DNA from: Dermatemys mawii
Lineage: Eukaryota; Chordata; Testudines; Dermatemydidae
Length of the DNA: 64,000 bases
Assembly: GCA_007922305.1 (NCBI GenBank)
Contig: ML677364.1
Location: forward strand, 18,741,538-18,805,537
Direction of reading: 5' to 3'
The position numbers were made by a program, and so were the translations under genes. Under the pieces are notes generated by a model. That model made no database searches. It was given only the letters and a program-made list of their open reading frames with translations, and had not been told where the DNA came from. Below, piece after piece: positions 48,338 to 61,704 of the stretch (its first letter is position 1; every line of letters begins with the position of its first letter).

Positions 48338-49710
48338 AGTAAAACTGTCATATAACTAATGTGAAAAAAAAATCCATCCACGTATCTATGGAATGCTAGC
48401 CTAAAATGAATAGTTTTAAACAGGATGCTGATTTACAAACAGGATCTTCATATTGACTCTAGTGGGAATTGTGGATTCACAAGGAGATTTTAAGATTTTG
48501 ACATTATTTAAATTCAGACTGATCATTTGGCCTTTAAATTAGCAGAGGGTTTGGATATATAATTTAAATTGAGCATGGTGATTTGAATGGATAGGTGACA
48601 TGCAGGGGAAAGGTCAAGGACTAAAAAGTGGGAAAAGCCCTTCGTGAGAGATTTCTGGATGGTGTGATATAAGCTGTGTAGGATACTGAAGCTAATCTTG
48701 TGAGCAAATTCTTAGCCATGTGTTTGTCCATGAGAAACAAGAAAGGAGGCAGCACATGGTTACAAAATTGTCATTTTCTAATTTCAAGCCTACTAAAAGG
48801 ATCATAATTTTTGTCCTTCCCAAAATTAAAAGAAAAATATAGCTCTATATTAAAGGCAATATTTTCCAGCTAAAAAGAATTTTCTTAGATTCTAGCCTTC
48901 CCTTTCCACAGGAGACAGAACAGGACATTTTAAGATGTGTCAGACAGACCACATGAGGCTTCATTACTAAGCAACAGTAAGATAATATAGCGATTGGAAC
49001 AATAAAAAAACCCTAAAATAGACAGCTAGAAATGCCTGTATATCAGATTGTGATGTGCAAGCCATCATAGTCAAGGTTGGAATGGGAATATGAAGCAATT
49101 TTTTCTTACTCTGAAAAGAAATGGAGCTATTTACTGCGCTCAGATTATAAGATATTTAGATATGCATGTTTGACATTGATTATGTATTGCCAACACATGA
49201 TTTTTTGGTGAGTCTCGCTATATTTGGAATTTTTCTTAAAGCTCCTTCAACTTCTGGAGGGAAATGGTGAAGAGAGAACCTCAGTATTTATTAAAAAAAA
49301 AAATAGGAATCTAGGTGTCATGGTCATGGAGAAAAGCTTAAAAATGTAATCTGAGTGCATCTTAAGGGCTCAGAAACCAGAAGCCAAATAATATATATTG
49401 GGTGCTTTTTATTTTTTAAAATCTCATGATTTTTGAGGCCTAAGAAGCTTTTTGAATGGTTAGTCGATTATTCCATTGACTACTTAAAAACAATCAATTG
49501 ACTATATTGGAATCTGGAGCTAGTATGTAAATTAAAATAAACAAATGCCACTTGGTGCTGCTAATATAGAAATACTAATGTACACATGTACTCATATGTC
49601 ACTCAGGAACATCTGTGTTACAGAAAGGCACTGGGCCTTTTAGGTACAGCTCTACATTGAAGGCTGTGCGAAACCAGAGAGTATGCCTCCTGAAGGACTG
49701 CAGTATGTAA

Positions 49711-50735
49711 TGTGATGGAGTATATACCCTACAGTGGTTTGGAAACAGAGGGAGAGCTCAATCAGGGGCACCTGGCTGCATATAGAAAGTTAGCTGGGGC
49801 CCAATAAAAAGAATGAGTTCCAGATGTGGGAGGAGCTGGGTGGTTTCTACAAGGAGAGGAAGCCCAAAGTAGAAGAGGGTGTAGGAAGAGAAGTCTGCAG
49901 TCCTTCTCTTAGTAATAGCGAGATGGGCAGGGTTGAAGAGGAACTAAAGGGCAGAATTTGTCCTGGGATTATCTCCTGAATAAAGATCTCTGGCAAAAAG
50001 AGCAGGAGAAAGATTGGGAAGACACTAGGGTGCAACAAGCCCTGGCAATGAGCCCTGACAAAAGGGCAAGACCCAGAGCTCCAGGGAGTCGTTCCAGCGA
50101 GGAACAGAACAGAGGCATGAAAGTTTGAGCCTGTGCACGGCAGAAGTGGTTTAAACTTATATTTTTAATTTGGGATTTGTTGATAGATGCTGGGAGAACC
50201 CTGTGAGTCTCTGCCCTGAAAGAAGGGTGAATCCTGACTGGCTGTGGTACCCTGAAGCAAGGGGGTAAGGACCATGGGACCCAGAGTCAGGGGCCAGAGA
50301 CCTGATGGAAGGTCTTGATGTTATTTGTTGGACTCTGTTGGACTGGGGGTGAGGGTGGAACTACAAGGGTATATCTGCACAGCAAAGAAAAACCCACAGC
50401 TGGCCCATGCCAGCTGACTCGGGTTGGAGGGGCTCAAGCTGTGGGATTGTTTCATTGCTGTGCAGACTTCTGGCCTCAGGCCTGAGCTCTGGGACCCTCT
50501 CACCTCACAAGATCCTAGAGCCCAGGCTCCAGCCCAACCCCAGATGTCTACAGAGCAATGAAACCGCTCAACGTGCCTGAGTTGGCTGGCACGGCCCAGC
50601 CACGGCGTCTAGTTTCTGGGGAGACATTCCCTAAGTGACCTGGCTAGAGGGCTGAGTCACAAGAAGAAGCAGAGCACTGAAGGGTCTGTCAGCAGGGGGC
50701 ATTAGATGAGGAGACCCTGCTTTATCATGCCCAGC
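49711..50735 (+). repeat. LTR-like dispersed repeat of unknown class
   Basis: It begins 'tgtgatggagtatataccct' and includes 'cctgaataaagatctctgg' (an AATAAA signal near 49979), then GA-rich sequence. It continues beyond a nested foldback element to 'gagaccctgctttatcat'. The layout resembles a solo LTR, but no coding region or duplication proves it. Confidence 0.35.
50368..50612. repeat. Foldback MITE nested in the LTR-like repeat
   Basis: The left half 'cacagctggcccatgccagc' and 'gggattgtttcattgctgtg' is mirrored by 'cagagcaatgaaaccgctca' and 'ggctggcacggcccagcc' on the right. This gives long imperfect inverted arms around 'gagctctgggaccctctcac'. The right terminus is degraded. Confidence 0.6.
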
Positions 50736-52824
50736 CATGAGTCGGGGAGGTGTCACTACTGAGTTTGTCTGCACATGGAGACACCCTTCTAAGGTGCAGC
50801 ATGCCAACCACCATGCAACTGGTCACTTCTGCTGGCTAGCTTTAGGTAATGAGAGGGAGAGAATGTGGAACCATAATGACTCCACCCTACTGTCTGCCTC
50901 TCTTGCAGTACTGAGTCCATGGGGGAGTAGTTAGACAGTAGTCCCTCTCTAGCACAGAGGCTGCTATACTGACTGGCCCTTGTGGAACTATGCAAGGGAA
51001 GGGGGCTCCTTACTCCCCACCCTCAGCACCCCCATATAAGGGCTAACCTAAGTCTTGGTCATGGTCTTGACCTATAGTGAAACCCACACCGTCAGGAACA
51101 ATGTGCTAAGAAAAACAAGTGGCATACTGAGCCATATTGTTGAGATGTGTTCTGCGGGATCTATCTGATCAAACTACAGTTAAAGGGAGAAATAAAATGG
51201 GAAAAAGAAACTTCTTGCTAGCCAATAACATTATTCTCTGGTCCAAGGAATATCACTCCCTCCTATATGAAGGGAAAGCCTTGCAGTTTTTTTCAGAAGT
51301 GGCCACGTAGGAGTGAGTTGTCATCAGGACACAAGATGATATGGATCAATATTATGGCCCCTGGAAGTCTTTCTTGGACTACGTCAAGTCTGAGCATCTC
51401 TGCTGTGCTTCCAGGAAATGCAGCATAGAAGGTGCAACCCAGGGAAGAGATGTGAAGGTGGCTTTAAGCCACCCTTGTGCTCTTCTGATTCTGTGCTGTT
51501 CTGGAGCCTGTGTGATCCCTCTGAGGTTCCTCCTAAGCCTCTGCCAACTCTTCCAGCAAGGGGCAACACAGTGTCTCTTACGGCAGCCCAACCTGATGCC
51601 TATGCTGGGGGAATTGTTCCCCAGGGAATTTCAGGGCATTCATGACTCCTGTATGTCACTACAATGGTGTATAAGGGGGATCTCTCCCAAAGCCTTCAAA
51701 CATGCTGATGCTGTGTGATCTGTGCTATCCTGAGCAGTGACATCTTAACACTTTCCTCTCTTCCCCTCTTCTTTTCTGTACCTCCTCTTTTTTGCTCACT
51801 GCAGTTAGTATTTATAGCATAACTTTTATTTTTGGGTGTAATGTTGGATGATTTGATGTGGAATGAATTTGAGAATTGATTTTACACCATGCTTGATGGT
51901 GACCATTTTTTTTCAATTGTCTCTCATGTGGAAGGGACCCGAATCTATTACTTCCGCTTCTGTGGTTCTGCTATCCCTGTCATGTTAATGCCAATATAAG
52001 CATTGTTGGTAAAAAGACTGGTCAATAGAGCTATTTTGAGATGACATTTTAAAAATGTAAAATATCTTGGGAGTTCCCAGATGGATTTGTATCTTTGAAG
52101 ACAAGATGCACAGTCATTTCAGTGAGCTGCTGACTCAAAGGCTGGTATGCGTGTTGTAGTCAAGCTATGCATTTGAAATCACCGTATTTGGGCTTCTACG
52201 TTGACTGCACTGTTCATGCTAGCTGAGTACAGTATGTACATGCAGAAAACGTCAGGTTTCATTTATTTTCTATAAAATAGGTAAAAATCTTCTAAAATAC
52301 AAACCCTGAGCACTTATTTCCTCAGGGCCTGATTCTGCTGTCTTTATTCACGGCAAATAGTATCTTACCTTGTAAGTAGTCTTACTGATTTCAATAGATC
52401 TACTCGTGTAGTAAGTTACCACTGAATGTCAGCAAGGCTGGCAGGATCTGGCCCTGATTGAGTATTAATAAGTTCTTAGGAAATTAAGGCAAATATTAAG
52501 TTTATCCTGGTTGTGTGGGGTTCTCCTGCAAACATGTTGTAGATCAACCACATATAGTACCATTGAGTGAAATCCTGACACCATTGCTCTGCTTTGTCAC
52601 ATCTACCACTCGGAGACTCACAGGTTTATAAACACTGGTAGAACACTGGTTTATAAAATGTTTGTTATTCTGTTTCAGTGGCCTGGCTGTTTTCCAGTTC
52701 GGAGATCTGAGTTATATTCATAGTTCTATCGCTCACTGACCTTGCACAATTCACTCAGACCTTACTATTCAGTGCTGTCCACTAGTTTGGATTGCCTTCC
52801 TTTTCTGGTGTTAGTGTTTCAAGT

Positions 52825-52990
52825 TAGTCTGCAGAGGAAGTATAGCCTAGGAGGCAAAAGATCTGGTTTCTAATCCTGCCTCAGGTACTAACATGTTATG
52901 TGACCCTTAGGAAGTCTCTGGGCCACCGTTTTCCGCTCCCACCCACTGTCTGTGTAGACTGTAAAATTACTGGAGCAGGGAGAGTCTCAT
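52825..52990 (+). repeat. MIR-like SINE fragment
   Basis: The A-box-like 'tatagcctaggaggcaaaag', B-box-like 'tttctaatcctgcc', and 'ttatgtgacccttaggaagt' follow the order of the SINE at 40716. The 3' part is diverged. A further SINE-like scrap lies at about 52685-52780. Confidence 0.5.
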
Positions 52991-55900
52991 GTTCTTGGAC
53001 ATAAGTGTGTAGATAAATCTTGGTTGTCCCTGTAAACTGATAGGAGTTACTCAAGGAAATTGTGAGCCTTGTCTGAAATGGGAGTATTGCTAAGAATAAA
53101 ATCTCATTCCCTCTTCCCTTCCTCACTCTTTGCTCTCTCCTGTTTCACCGAGCCTCTTTTCTACCGTTCCTCTCATAAAAACATAAAGGAATTGTTTTCC
53201 TAATGGGATACAACAGCCTTCCATTTCTAAGGCCAGCTGTTCATATTTTGCCTGGGTCAGCAATGGTTGAAAGCTATTTCTATGTTGATGCATATGTGAC
53301 ATAAGTTTGTGGCTCCAGTCCAGCTTCTAATCAGAAAAATTGCAATTTCATATAGCACTGGTCATAGAAATTAAACTAATGTCTCACCAATGGAAGCATG
53401 TTCCTTCAGGTTATAGATATATTGGCCTGGAGCTGCAAAATTGCTAGTGCCTATGATTGATCTTTTTTGTGGGCCAACAGACCACTGTTTTGCTGTCAGG
53501 CAGCTTTTACCAGTATTATATTCACTTAAAAATAAGGCAGATTCTCTTGTGTAAATTGCTGCTGCTGCTGGTGATGTGTGTGTGCATGTCATGATGCATT
53601 TCATCTTCTGTACTTAAGAACTTTGGAACTTCCTGGGCTGGCTCAGTGTTTTAATGCAGTGTGATACTGTAGAGGGGATTGGAAATTGGGGTTGAACTTG
53701 GACCCTTGTTAACAGAGACAAGGAGCAATGTAGAGGCAGCATACTCAGCCCTTTGCAATGGTCCCCTCCTGTAGGTTTATGAGCAGTGCTGACAAGAAGA
53801 CATTCTCAGTGATCTCTAGCTGGTAGAATGGGTTGAAAATATGAGGAACCTTTAAGTGGACCTGATTTGGGGACTGGCAGAGAGAGGGTTAACATGCTAC
53901 TCAAAGGCCCCTCCTGTCCAACCCATTCTTCCTGACCAATTTCGGAGGTGGGGAGTGGAGGTGGGAAAGAAGCACCTTCCAATATCCAAAGGATTACATG
54001 CCCAAAATAGAGGGTGAAGGTTTCTTCAAAAGAAACAATTCTTGAATACAAAAGGGCAGTTATATAGGAGTTAAAGCAAACTAGGTATCTGTGGATTTAG
54101 GTGGAGAATTCCCATGCTAATAAGAGTAAGAGATGCTGTGACTGAGATACTGGACAGGGAGCTGAGAACAGGATCTGTTCCCATTTCTGCTTCAGATCTT
54201 CCCATGTGAACTTGAACAAATATCTTCATTATTACTGTATTCCAGTAACATCCAGAGGCCCTAATTAAGACTGGGATCCTGTGGTAATAGGTGCAATACA
54301 AACACTTAAAAACCCCACAACCTGATCCAGCAGAGCTTACAATCTCTCTGTGCCTTTGTTCCCCATCTGCACAATAGAGAGAATACTCCCCACCTCATGG
54401 GGCGGGAGGTGGAGATTAAATTGAATTAATGTTTGTGAGATGTCTTACAATAAATGAAGCAAGGACAGGAAAGCAATGATGTAATATTGCCAATGGATAA
54501 AACAATGATCCCTGGCCGTTAGCTCTAACCCATCATTCTGTTTTGGGCAGCTGCGAATGTGCAGTAACTTTCCTCCAGCAGGCCGTAAATGGGAGGTGCT
54601 GTGAGTAGTAGGTAGGGCTAGCTGGGAGCCAGAATTGTCTTGGATACTACAGATAAAAATATTTAGGCACAAAAGTTTGTACTTTGTTTTGTGCTGCAGA
54701 CTCAAACTGGGCCATTCTCTTTCTGTATGTTCTTATTATGAGGTTTTTGAACTCCGGTCAAAACCTCATCTAAAGCCAATTTGTGGTAATTTTGCATCAG
54801 TCAGTTAAACCTCCAAGGTTCTGTCTTTCTCAGACCTGACTGTCCTGGCCTGTCACGCATGGTAAATTGAGAGAGGTTTCAAAGAAAGTCTCCATCCAAC
54901 CCTTTTCAAACAGATTCCTGATTTCACCTTTGTCCTCTTTGCCTTAATTTTTTTTTCCAACTCTCTTTTAAAACTTGTTCTTCATTACAAGCCTCATAGA
55001 CACAGTTCATGTCCCAGTGAAGAGACTGGTTGACAGTATGAGGCTTGCAACCTTTATAAACTTGTTTGTAACAGCAGGCGTCTTTGCGGCTCTTTCAAAA
55101 GATGCTGACTGTGTCTCTGGAAGGCACTTTAAAAAACAACATCAAAACATTTTCATTATACGTGATCTCACCTGTTTGGTGGCTGCCTTAGCTACTGATG
55201 GGGTGCCAGATGCTCAGCTAGTGTACTTCAGTAGAGTTATACCAATTTATAACAGCTAACCCTAACCCTTGGGCTGCTTCCAAAAAAAAATGGAAGAGTA
55301 AAAACAAAAATTCCTTCCCTAGAACAAAGACTGATCACTGTGACAATGAAATTGAGAGTATATCATGTAGATCATTAAATATTGAGAGAAGAGGCCTCCT
55401 TGTCAAAGCTTTTTCAATACTGATTGGGCTCAACTGCCTTTGCAAATGGCAGTCAGCTATACTGCCCTTTAGCAGTGTAATGGGCATCATACTGCAAAAA
55501 GCAGTCCTGGCCTTCATAGAAATGATCTAGGGTTGCTTTTCTGCACCTCAGTAAAATGTGCACAATACCAGATTGAAAGCATCATAGAAACTTTTAAAAA
55601 AAGACATTAGCCTTTGTTGTTGAATAGAATGCCTGATATTTGTAACAGTCCAAAAGTAAACAAGTCAATGCCATACCTCCTAAGTTACATAACTCATGCA
55701 GATGGAACAGCAGTGTCAAGGAGAGACCATACAAGATGCCTAGAAATCCTTGGACCAGGGCCTTAGAATACGATGGTTAGGCAAAGAGCCAAAGAGCATG
55801 GAACTTAGAACAGAATCAAGAGCACTGGAGATACTTCACTCTTCTGCAATAAATCATGGGCAGACACCAATAAATTAAAAGTCTTAAAAAAAGTAGAAGG

Positions 55901-56007
55901 ATATAACCCCCTTCTGCAAGAGCCTCTCTACAGCGAGCCCATCAGTGGCACCTCTATAGCCAATAAACATCCAGTAGTGATAGAATCTCAACCCTTTAGT
56001 TCCCAAA

Positions 56008-56130
56008 TAGGGTGACCAAATGTCCTGATTTTATAGAGACAGTACTGATTTGGGGGGCTTTTTCTTATACAGGCACCTATTGCCTCCCGCCCCCTGTCTG
56101 ACTTTTTACATTTCCTATCTGGTCACCCTA
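56008..56130. mobile_element. hAT-type 120-bp MITE, copy 3
   Basis: The ends 'tagggtgaccaaatgtcc' and 'tatctggtcacccta' are inverted repeats. Both flanks are TTCCCAAA (56000-56007 and 56131-56138), a perfect 8-bp duplication. It is 123 bp. The core 'ggggggctttttcttatac' is shared with copy 2. Confidence 0.9.
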
Positions 56131-56457
56131 TTCCCAAAGCACAAACCATGAGCTAAAAGTGAATCTTCATTAAGTGTTACTAGTATTAGAATTGTTCTGA
56201 GGGCAAGTGATTAGATTCACAACATTAGCCATTCCATCATACAACACCAGGCCAAAGTTCGGGTTGCCTGATGTAGCTTGGTTGGGGGAGTTGATTGGTA
56301 TGGGAGTGCAAATGCACACATAACTATGGAGATAGTACAAACAGAAAACTGGTTTAATCAGATAATCACACAACATTAAGTAGACTCCCATCACTCCATA
56401 ATGCAGCATTTCATACTGTCAAAGCACTGGCCAACATTAACTCACAAACATTAACTG

Positions 56458-56530
56458 TTAGTCTATAAGGTGCTACAAGACTCTTTGTTGCTTTTGCAGA
56501 TCCAGACTAACATGGCTACCCCTCTGATAC
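56458..56530 (+). repeat. Family A repeat: right arm and tail only
   Basis: It matches 48267-48337 nearly base for base ('ttagtctataaggtgctac', 'gatccagactaacatggc', 'tacccctctga') but lacks the left arm, so it is not palindromic. Confidence 0.8.
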
Positions 56531-56629
56531 TAAACATTAACTACTTCATCTTCAGGGCAATCCTGTGACCAAAGGATATAATTAACACCATGATTAAAAT
56601 GAGATTGTAAGAGTTAAATCAGTTGTCTG

Positions 56630-56835
56630 GGCAGGGGGTCTTGTGGTCTGTGGATTAGACATCTGCTGACTAAAGCAGTGGGTTCTAATCCCCATTCTGA
56701 CTCTCATTTGCTGTGTGACCTTAAGGAAAGTCAATTAACTTCTCTCTGCCTCAGCTATCCTAGGTATTTACTTGTCTCCACATGGGTGTTGCAAGCCCTA
56801 ACTGAACTCTTCTTGCAAAGTACTACCAAGGCCAG
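56630..56835 (+). repeat. MIR-like SINE
   Basis: It has the B-box-like 'gggttctaatcccc', then 'ctgtgtgaccttaaggaaag', 'ctctctgcctcag' and a 3' 'gcaaagtactac'. Same family and direction as 40716-40954. Confidence 0.6.
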
Positions 56836-57359
56836 TCCGTGAACAAGGTGAAAATACAGATTCCAGCTTTGGGGCCTTGCTTGATTTACTTACATTTATT
56901 TATTTATTTTTCACTCTGGGTTAAGATCAGGCCTGTCAAACTTCAGTGTGGATCAGGTTTACTTTGGCAAAGTTAGGGAGTGAACGGTCAGTACCAGGCC
57001 TATAATGGAAGGCTTACTTTGAACTCTCTCATAGAAGAAATTAGCTCTTTCCCATAATATAACAGTTTTAATATAAGAGAGCCAAATTCCTTGCTAGTAT
57101 CAACTGGTGTGGTTCCACTGACTTAAATGGAGCTGAGTCTTTTTACACCAGCAGAGGACTTAGGCCTCTAGAGTCTGCATGCCCAGGTTTATCCTCAGTC
57201 ATCGTCTTTTTTTTTTTTTTTTTTAATGAGACTGCTACCATGTTCATAAACATCCTTACTTTTAATATGGAAATGTGGCCCAAGGAGGCTACAAGTATTC
57301 ACATACTAAAGGATATTACTTATACTCTAGTTCTTGCAGTTAAGTAAGTTGGTGAGCCC

Positions 57360-58440
57360 TCATCCACAAAGGGGCTTAAGAACTGTGATGCTGAGCATTG
57401 CAGCACCCAATTTAAAAGTACCTAGAAAATCACACGAACAATGCTCTGGTCCACAGAGCCTGAGTTAGGCACCTTGAGTCCCTGTACAAAGAATGGGGAT
57501 AGAGATGTGTCTTAGAAGGTGATCTACAAAAGCCAGTATGCTAGGTGGATTGCTACCTAAGCAATCAATGAGAGAGGTCAGTGAGATGAGGAATATGATA
57601 AGCCCTGCCCCTTTCACAAAGATAGGCACATTCCTGCAGCTTAGAGTTAGGTGGCTTTCTCCGTATGCCATTTGCAAACTAGGGGAAGATAGGGGTTCTG
57701 CAGTCTCATTTGGGGAGGAGGAGCAGGATCTTCCTTATAACCTAGTGGAGAGGGTACTTACTGATGTGGGAGATCCTTGGTTCAAATTCCTTCTCTGCCT
57801 GAGAGGGGAACAAAATCAGCCCCCTCCTAGTAGAGCACCCTAACCACTGGGCTACAGAACCATTCTAACTCTTTCACTGGCCCAAATAATTAAAGTGGAA
57901 TGACTAGTATTAAATATAAAGTGGGGCAGTGGGAGTGACTCTGCAGCCCACCGGTTAGGGCACTCACCTGAGAGGTGGTTGATCCCCATTGAAATCCCTT
58001 CTCCCCCTCAGGCAGGCAGGGGACTGAAGTGGGGGTTTCTCACAGCCCAGGTGAGTGCTCTAACTGCTGTGCTAAAGTGTACAAGGAGGGTCTCCTTTCC
58101 AGGCTGTTTTGTGTGAACTCACCTGAGGAGCCTGGTTCAGTAACCAGACTAAGACTGCCTACCAGGTCAGGCCCCACAAGTGAGTTAAGTGGATTAAAAA
58201 ATTTTCTTTCCTACTTTCAATTGTCCTGGGGCTTAGGCAGCAAATTGTAGGCATCTGGGCGCCTACAGTGAGGCTGCCCCATACAGGCCCAGAGGCAAAA
58301 ACTTAGGTGCTGAGTGAGTTTAGGTGCCTATAGGATTTGGTGGCAGTTGAGCAGGAATTTTGTGGGTTGCAGAAGTGCCTAAAAATGGGACTTATCCATG
58401 AAGGTACCAGGTTCCAAACACTTGTGGTGTTCATTATGTA
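57360..58440 (+). repeat. Dispersed repeat rich in 'ttaggcacc' words
   Basis: It contains 'gagttaggcaccttgagtcc', two tRNA-like or foldback stretches around 57755-57860 and 57945-58080 ('ccctaaccactgggctac', 'ccggttagggcactcacctg'), and 'tttaggtgcctatagg' near 58318. It is related, in the opposite orientation, to 290-1365. Limits are approximate. Confidence 0.4.
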
Positions 58441-58599
58441 ACATTACACACCTTTTCACCATACTCTATAGTCATCCCTTACTTTGAATTACTCCTGCAA
58501 AATATCTTGTGGCTACAGAGTGAATTTCCATCTACTTAGGGTACTTATATTGCCCCATAACTGTAACTATGAGAGCCTAACAATATATAGTTGTCCTCA

Positions 58600-58765
58600 C
58601 AACACACGTCTCAGATAGGGAAGTACATTCATCCCTGTTCTGCAGATGGGGCTCAGGCACAGAAAGGCTAACTGCCTTACCCATGGTCCCACAGGAAGTC
58701 TGTAGCAGAGCACGGAATTGACCCCAGGTGATAGACTGACTACTGCACTATCCTTCCTCTTTAAC
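58600..58765 (-). repeat. MIR-like SINE, antisense copy
   Basis: The sequence 'ctgttctgcagatggggctc', 'ggcacagaaaggctaactgc', 'cttacccatggtcccacagg' and 'tagcagagcacgg' is the reverse complement of the SINE core and 3' half. Confidence 0.5.
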
Positions 58766-58784
58766 TTCTGATCCTAGGGTATTG

Positions 58785-59205
58785 TAGAATCTAACTTTAG
58801 CCATCTGTCTTAGGTAAAAAAATCCTTCCTCTTGTCAGGGGGTTAGACTAGATCAGGGGTCCGTAAACTTTCAGAAGTGATGTGCCGAGTCTTCATTTAT
58901 TCACTCTAATTTAAGGTTTCGTGTGCCAGTAATACATTCTAACATTTTTAGAAAGTCTCTTTCTATAAGTCTACAATATATAACTAAACTATTGTTGTCC
59001 ATAAAGTAAATAAGGTTTTTAAATTTTAAATGAGGTTTCTTAAACATTTTAAATTAAAATGCAGAGCCCCCCAGACCAGTGGCCAGGACCCGGGTAGTGT
59101 GAGTGCCACTGAAAATCAGATTGCATGCTGCCTTTGGCACCCGTGCCATAGATTGCCTACACCTGGTCTAGATGAACCTTGTCTAACCCTATGATTCTAT
59201 CACTC
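58785..59205 (+). mobile_element. CR1 3' end interrupted by a hAT MITE
   Basis: Left of the MITE is 'tcagggggttagactagat', right of it 'gatgaaccttgtctaacccta' and the terminal short repeat 'tgattctatcactctgtgat'. This is the usual 3' end of CR1 split by the element at 58854-59165. Confidence 0.65.
58854..59165. mobile_element. hAT-type MITE inserted in CR1
   Basis: It starts 'caggggtccgtaaacttt' and ends 'gattgcctacacctg'; the reversed end reads 'caggtgtaggcaatc'. Flanks GACTAGAT (58846-58853) and GTCTAGAT (59166-59173) are an 8-bp duplication with one change. The 312-bp inside is AT-rich and non-coding. Confidence 0.8.
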
Positions 59206-60639
59206 TGTGATTCAAACCAGCCACTTGGAAAATAAAACAGCAAGATTTCTCTCTGTCAGTAATAGGGGGTATTTTAATATTGAAGGAAATGTCATGCCAC
59301 ATTTCACACTTTTCCTTGCAGAATTTCAACAGTACAATGTACATACATGCAACCAGAAAAGCAATAACCTCATGCTCACCTATGGATTGCTTCTCAGAAT
59401 TGAGTCTCCTGCTCATCTGTCCACATGCTCGCTCTTTCATTTTGCTTTCCTGCTCTTCTATCTGCCCACTGACTAGGAAGCATTCGTCCTTTCCCCAGCT
59501 CCTCAACCTACTCTGCTATTCGGGTGTTTAAAATTTACTTCCATTATATTCCCAATTGCTCTTCTCCTGGAGGGCCATTTAAAAATGTCTTTAGGGGAAA
59601 GATGGAGAGAAAAGCAGATGGGGGTATATTGCTTATAGCAAGCTCAGCAAGAAATCCTTGTGGACCCTGTGGAAGTGTAAAGCAGTCTTGAAGCGGATAA
59701 CTTAATACAAACCTGTCTTATTGTCGCTGGTAACAATACTTTGTTTCTTGAAAACACAACTAGACTAACACAGTAAAACCTGATCTGTTGGCTGCCCCTT
59801 CTCCAGGCACTTGCATATTAAATCACAATACAATACAGCTCTCACAAGCTCCTGGGTGGTGTTTCACCTACAGTAAAGACATTCAGAATGCTAAAAAACT
59901 TCGCATAACTTGCCCCTATATATCTAGAGACTGCAGGGGTGTTCAAACAGTGAGTTGTGTCACACACCAAACAGGTCAATGCCTAGACACAGTGGGACAT
60001 GTTGAAGGTGACTTGCAGAGAACAAATTAAAGAGTTATGTACTAAATGTGTCAAGTGGTGAGAGTCAGAGGATCTTTTGGCACAAAAGTAAAAAAATTTA
60101 CCTTTATTTTTCTTTGCAATCTTAAAATTATTTATGTGCCAAAAGCCCTCACCCCTCCCCTGCACTCCTTGGCACATCCGACATATAACTTCACATTTAG
60201 ATAAGTGCAATCTTCAAGTGCATTTTTAAAAAATCATTTCTAAATGTTTTGTGGACTTTACACAGACCAGTGGCATAACTTTTTGTCCTGCCTTCTTATG
60301 GGCTTCTTTACATTTTTGAACCTCTGTTGGGGTGGGTGGGATGGTAAAAAGGGGAAGTAAATTGAATCATATTGGACTTGCTTTGGCACATGCTTATCTT
60401 TATGTATATACTTAAATGCTTTGCTGAACTGGAGCCTCTGCTAAACTAAATTATTACAGTAAATAAAGGTACTTCTCACACTCTGCAGCATAGCGATTCT
60501 TTACTGTAAATTCAGTAAGGCCCTTAAATCTACCCAATGGCATACTTCTACATTATGAACTAATAATTAACCAGGTTTCACTTTAAAATCCATAGCTGTC
60601 ACTATATCAAAGAACATTAACAAATATCTGAAAGCCTTA

Positions 60640-60880
60640 GTGAGAGAGGAAGAATGGTCCAGTGTTAGGGTCCTAGTTTAAAAGTTAAGAAATGTAGGTT
60701 CAATTCCATGCTTCATCACAAATTTCCTCTGTTATGTTGGGTAAGTCACTTTGACATTTTATGCCTCAGTTCCCCATCTGTACAATGAGGATAATAGCAT
60801 TTCCCTACCTCACAGGGACATTCTGAGGACAAATATGTGAACGATTGTGGGGTGCTCAGATACCAGCGATGTTGGGGATA
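60640..60880 (+). repeat. MIR-like SINE
   Basis: It has the B-box-like 'aggttcaattcc', 'ttgggtaagtcactttgaca', 'cctcagttccccatctgtac', 'aatgaggataatagc' and 'cctacctcacagggacat', in the same order as the 40716 copy. Confidence 0.65.
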
Positions 60881-61681
60881 ATTTAGAGGGTGAAACTTTT
60901 TCCTGATTAGTATTGCAGCATGTAATTAGCTTCTCTCACACAAATCATATTTTCATGTGAATGCACATATCACATTTTATGAGTTTGGAGTGAAATCTAC
61001 AGTCTGCTCTTAAATCTCTAAGTTAGGATCTTGTAATGCAAGTGAGTGACAGAACTTCAAATTATATTGTCACAGGTTAACATCATTGCACTCAACTGAT
61101 GCACTTGAACCTTTAGTGACCCTGTCAGAAACATCTGGATCTATACAGATGAAACTGAGTCTTTTTTGCACTTCAAAGGAAGGGAAATCAAATGACTGAG
61201 TTTGGTAATAATTACTGTTATCAACGTGTTATAACTGTTACTAATTGTTATCAACATGATCACAAGAAGAAAATGCATAACCAATATTAATCATATACGG
61301 CAGATAAAAGCAAAGATCAATCTTGGTAGGATTAGAGAATCTACATTGATATGATGTTTTAAAAAATATATATGCGGGGAGGAAAGTGTTGTGGGGGGAG
61401 TTAACTTGTTCCAGGGACTTGTTAAAAACCCTGACTGGTAACTTCAAAAGGCTTGGGAGATTTTCATTGCACCTGGAATCTGCGTTTTGATGACTGACAT
61501 AAAAGATGTCTACTGTAGTAGCCTAGTCTGTACTTTAATTAAGGGCTTTGTATTTAAATATAGCCGTACAATCCCATAAGGTTATTTTTAAAGTAAGCTG
61601 CTGGCAGGACAGCATTAGGGTGGATTACAGATTCAGGGTATCAAGAAAAATCAGCACTTCAACATACAATCTGGAGGATAA

Positions 61682-61704
61682 TGTGTGTGTATATATATAT
61701 ATAA
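61682..61704. repeat. Short (TG)n(TA)n microsatellite
   Basis: The run 'tgtgtgtgtatatatatata' continues for 23 bp in the large GABRA5 intron. Confidence 0.85.

Noticed and set aside
51341..51718. 125-codon open frame on plus
   Set aside because: There is no recognisable domain, the composition is Cys- and Ser-rich and chance-like, and no splice or promoter context is seen.
55255..55272. Telomere-like 'ctaaccctaaccct'
   Set aside because: There are only two repeat units in an otherwise ordinary intron, well within chance.
57755..58080. tRNA-like words near 57840 and 57950
   Set aside because: No cloverleaf with matching acceptor stem could be drawn; they look like repeat-family foldbacks.
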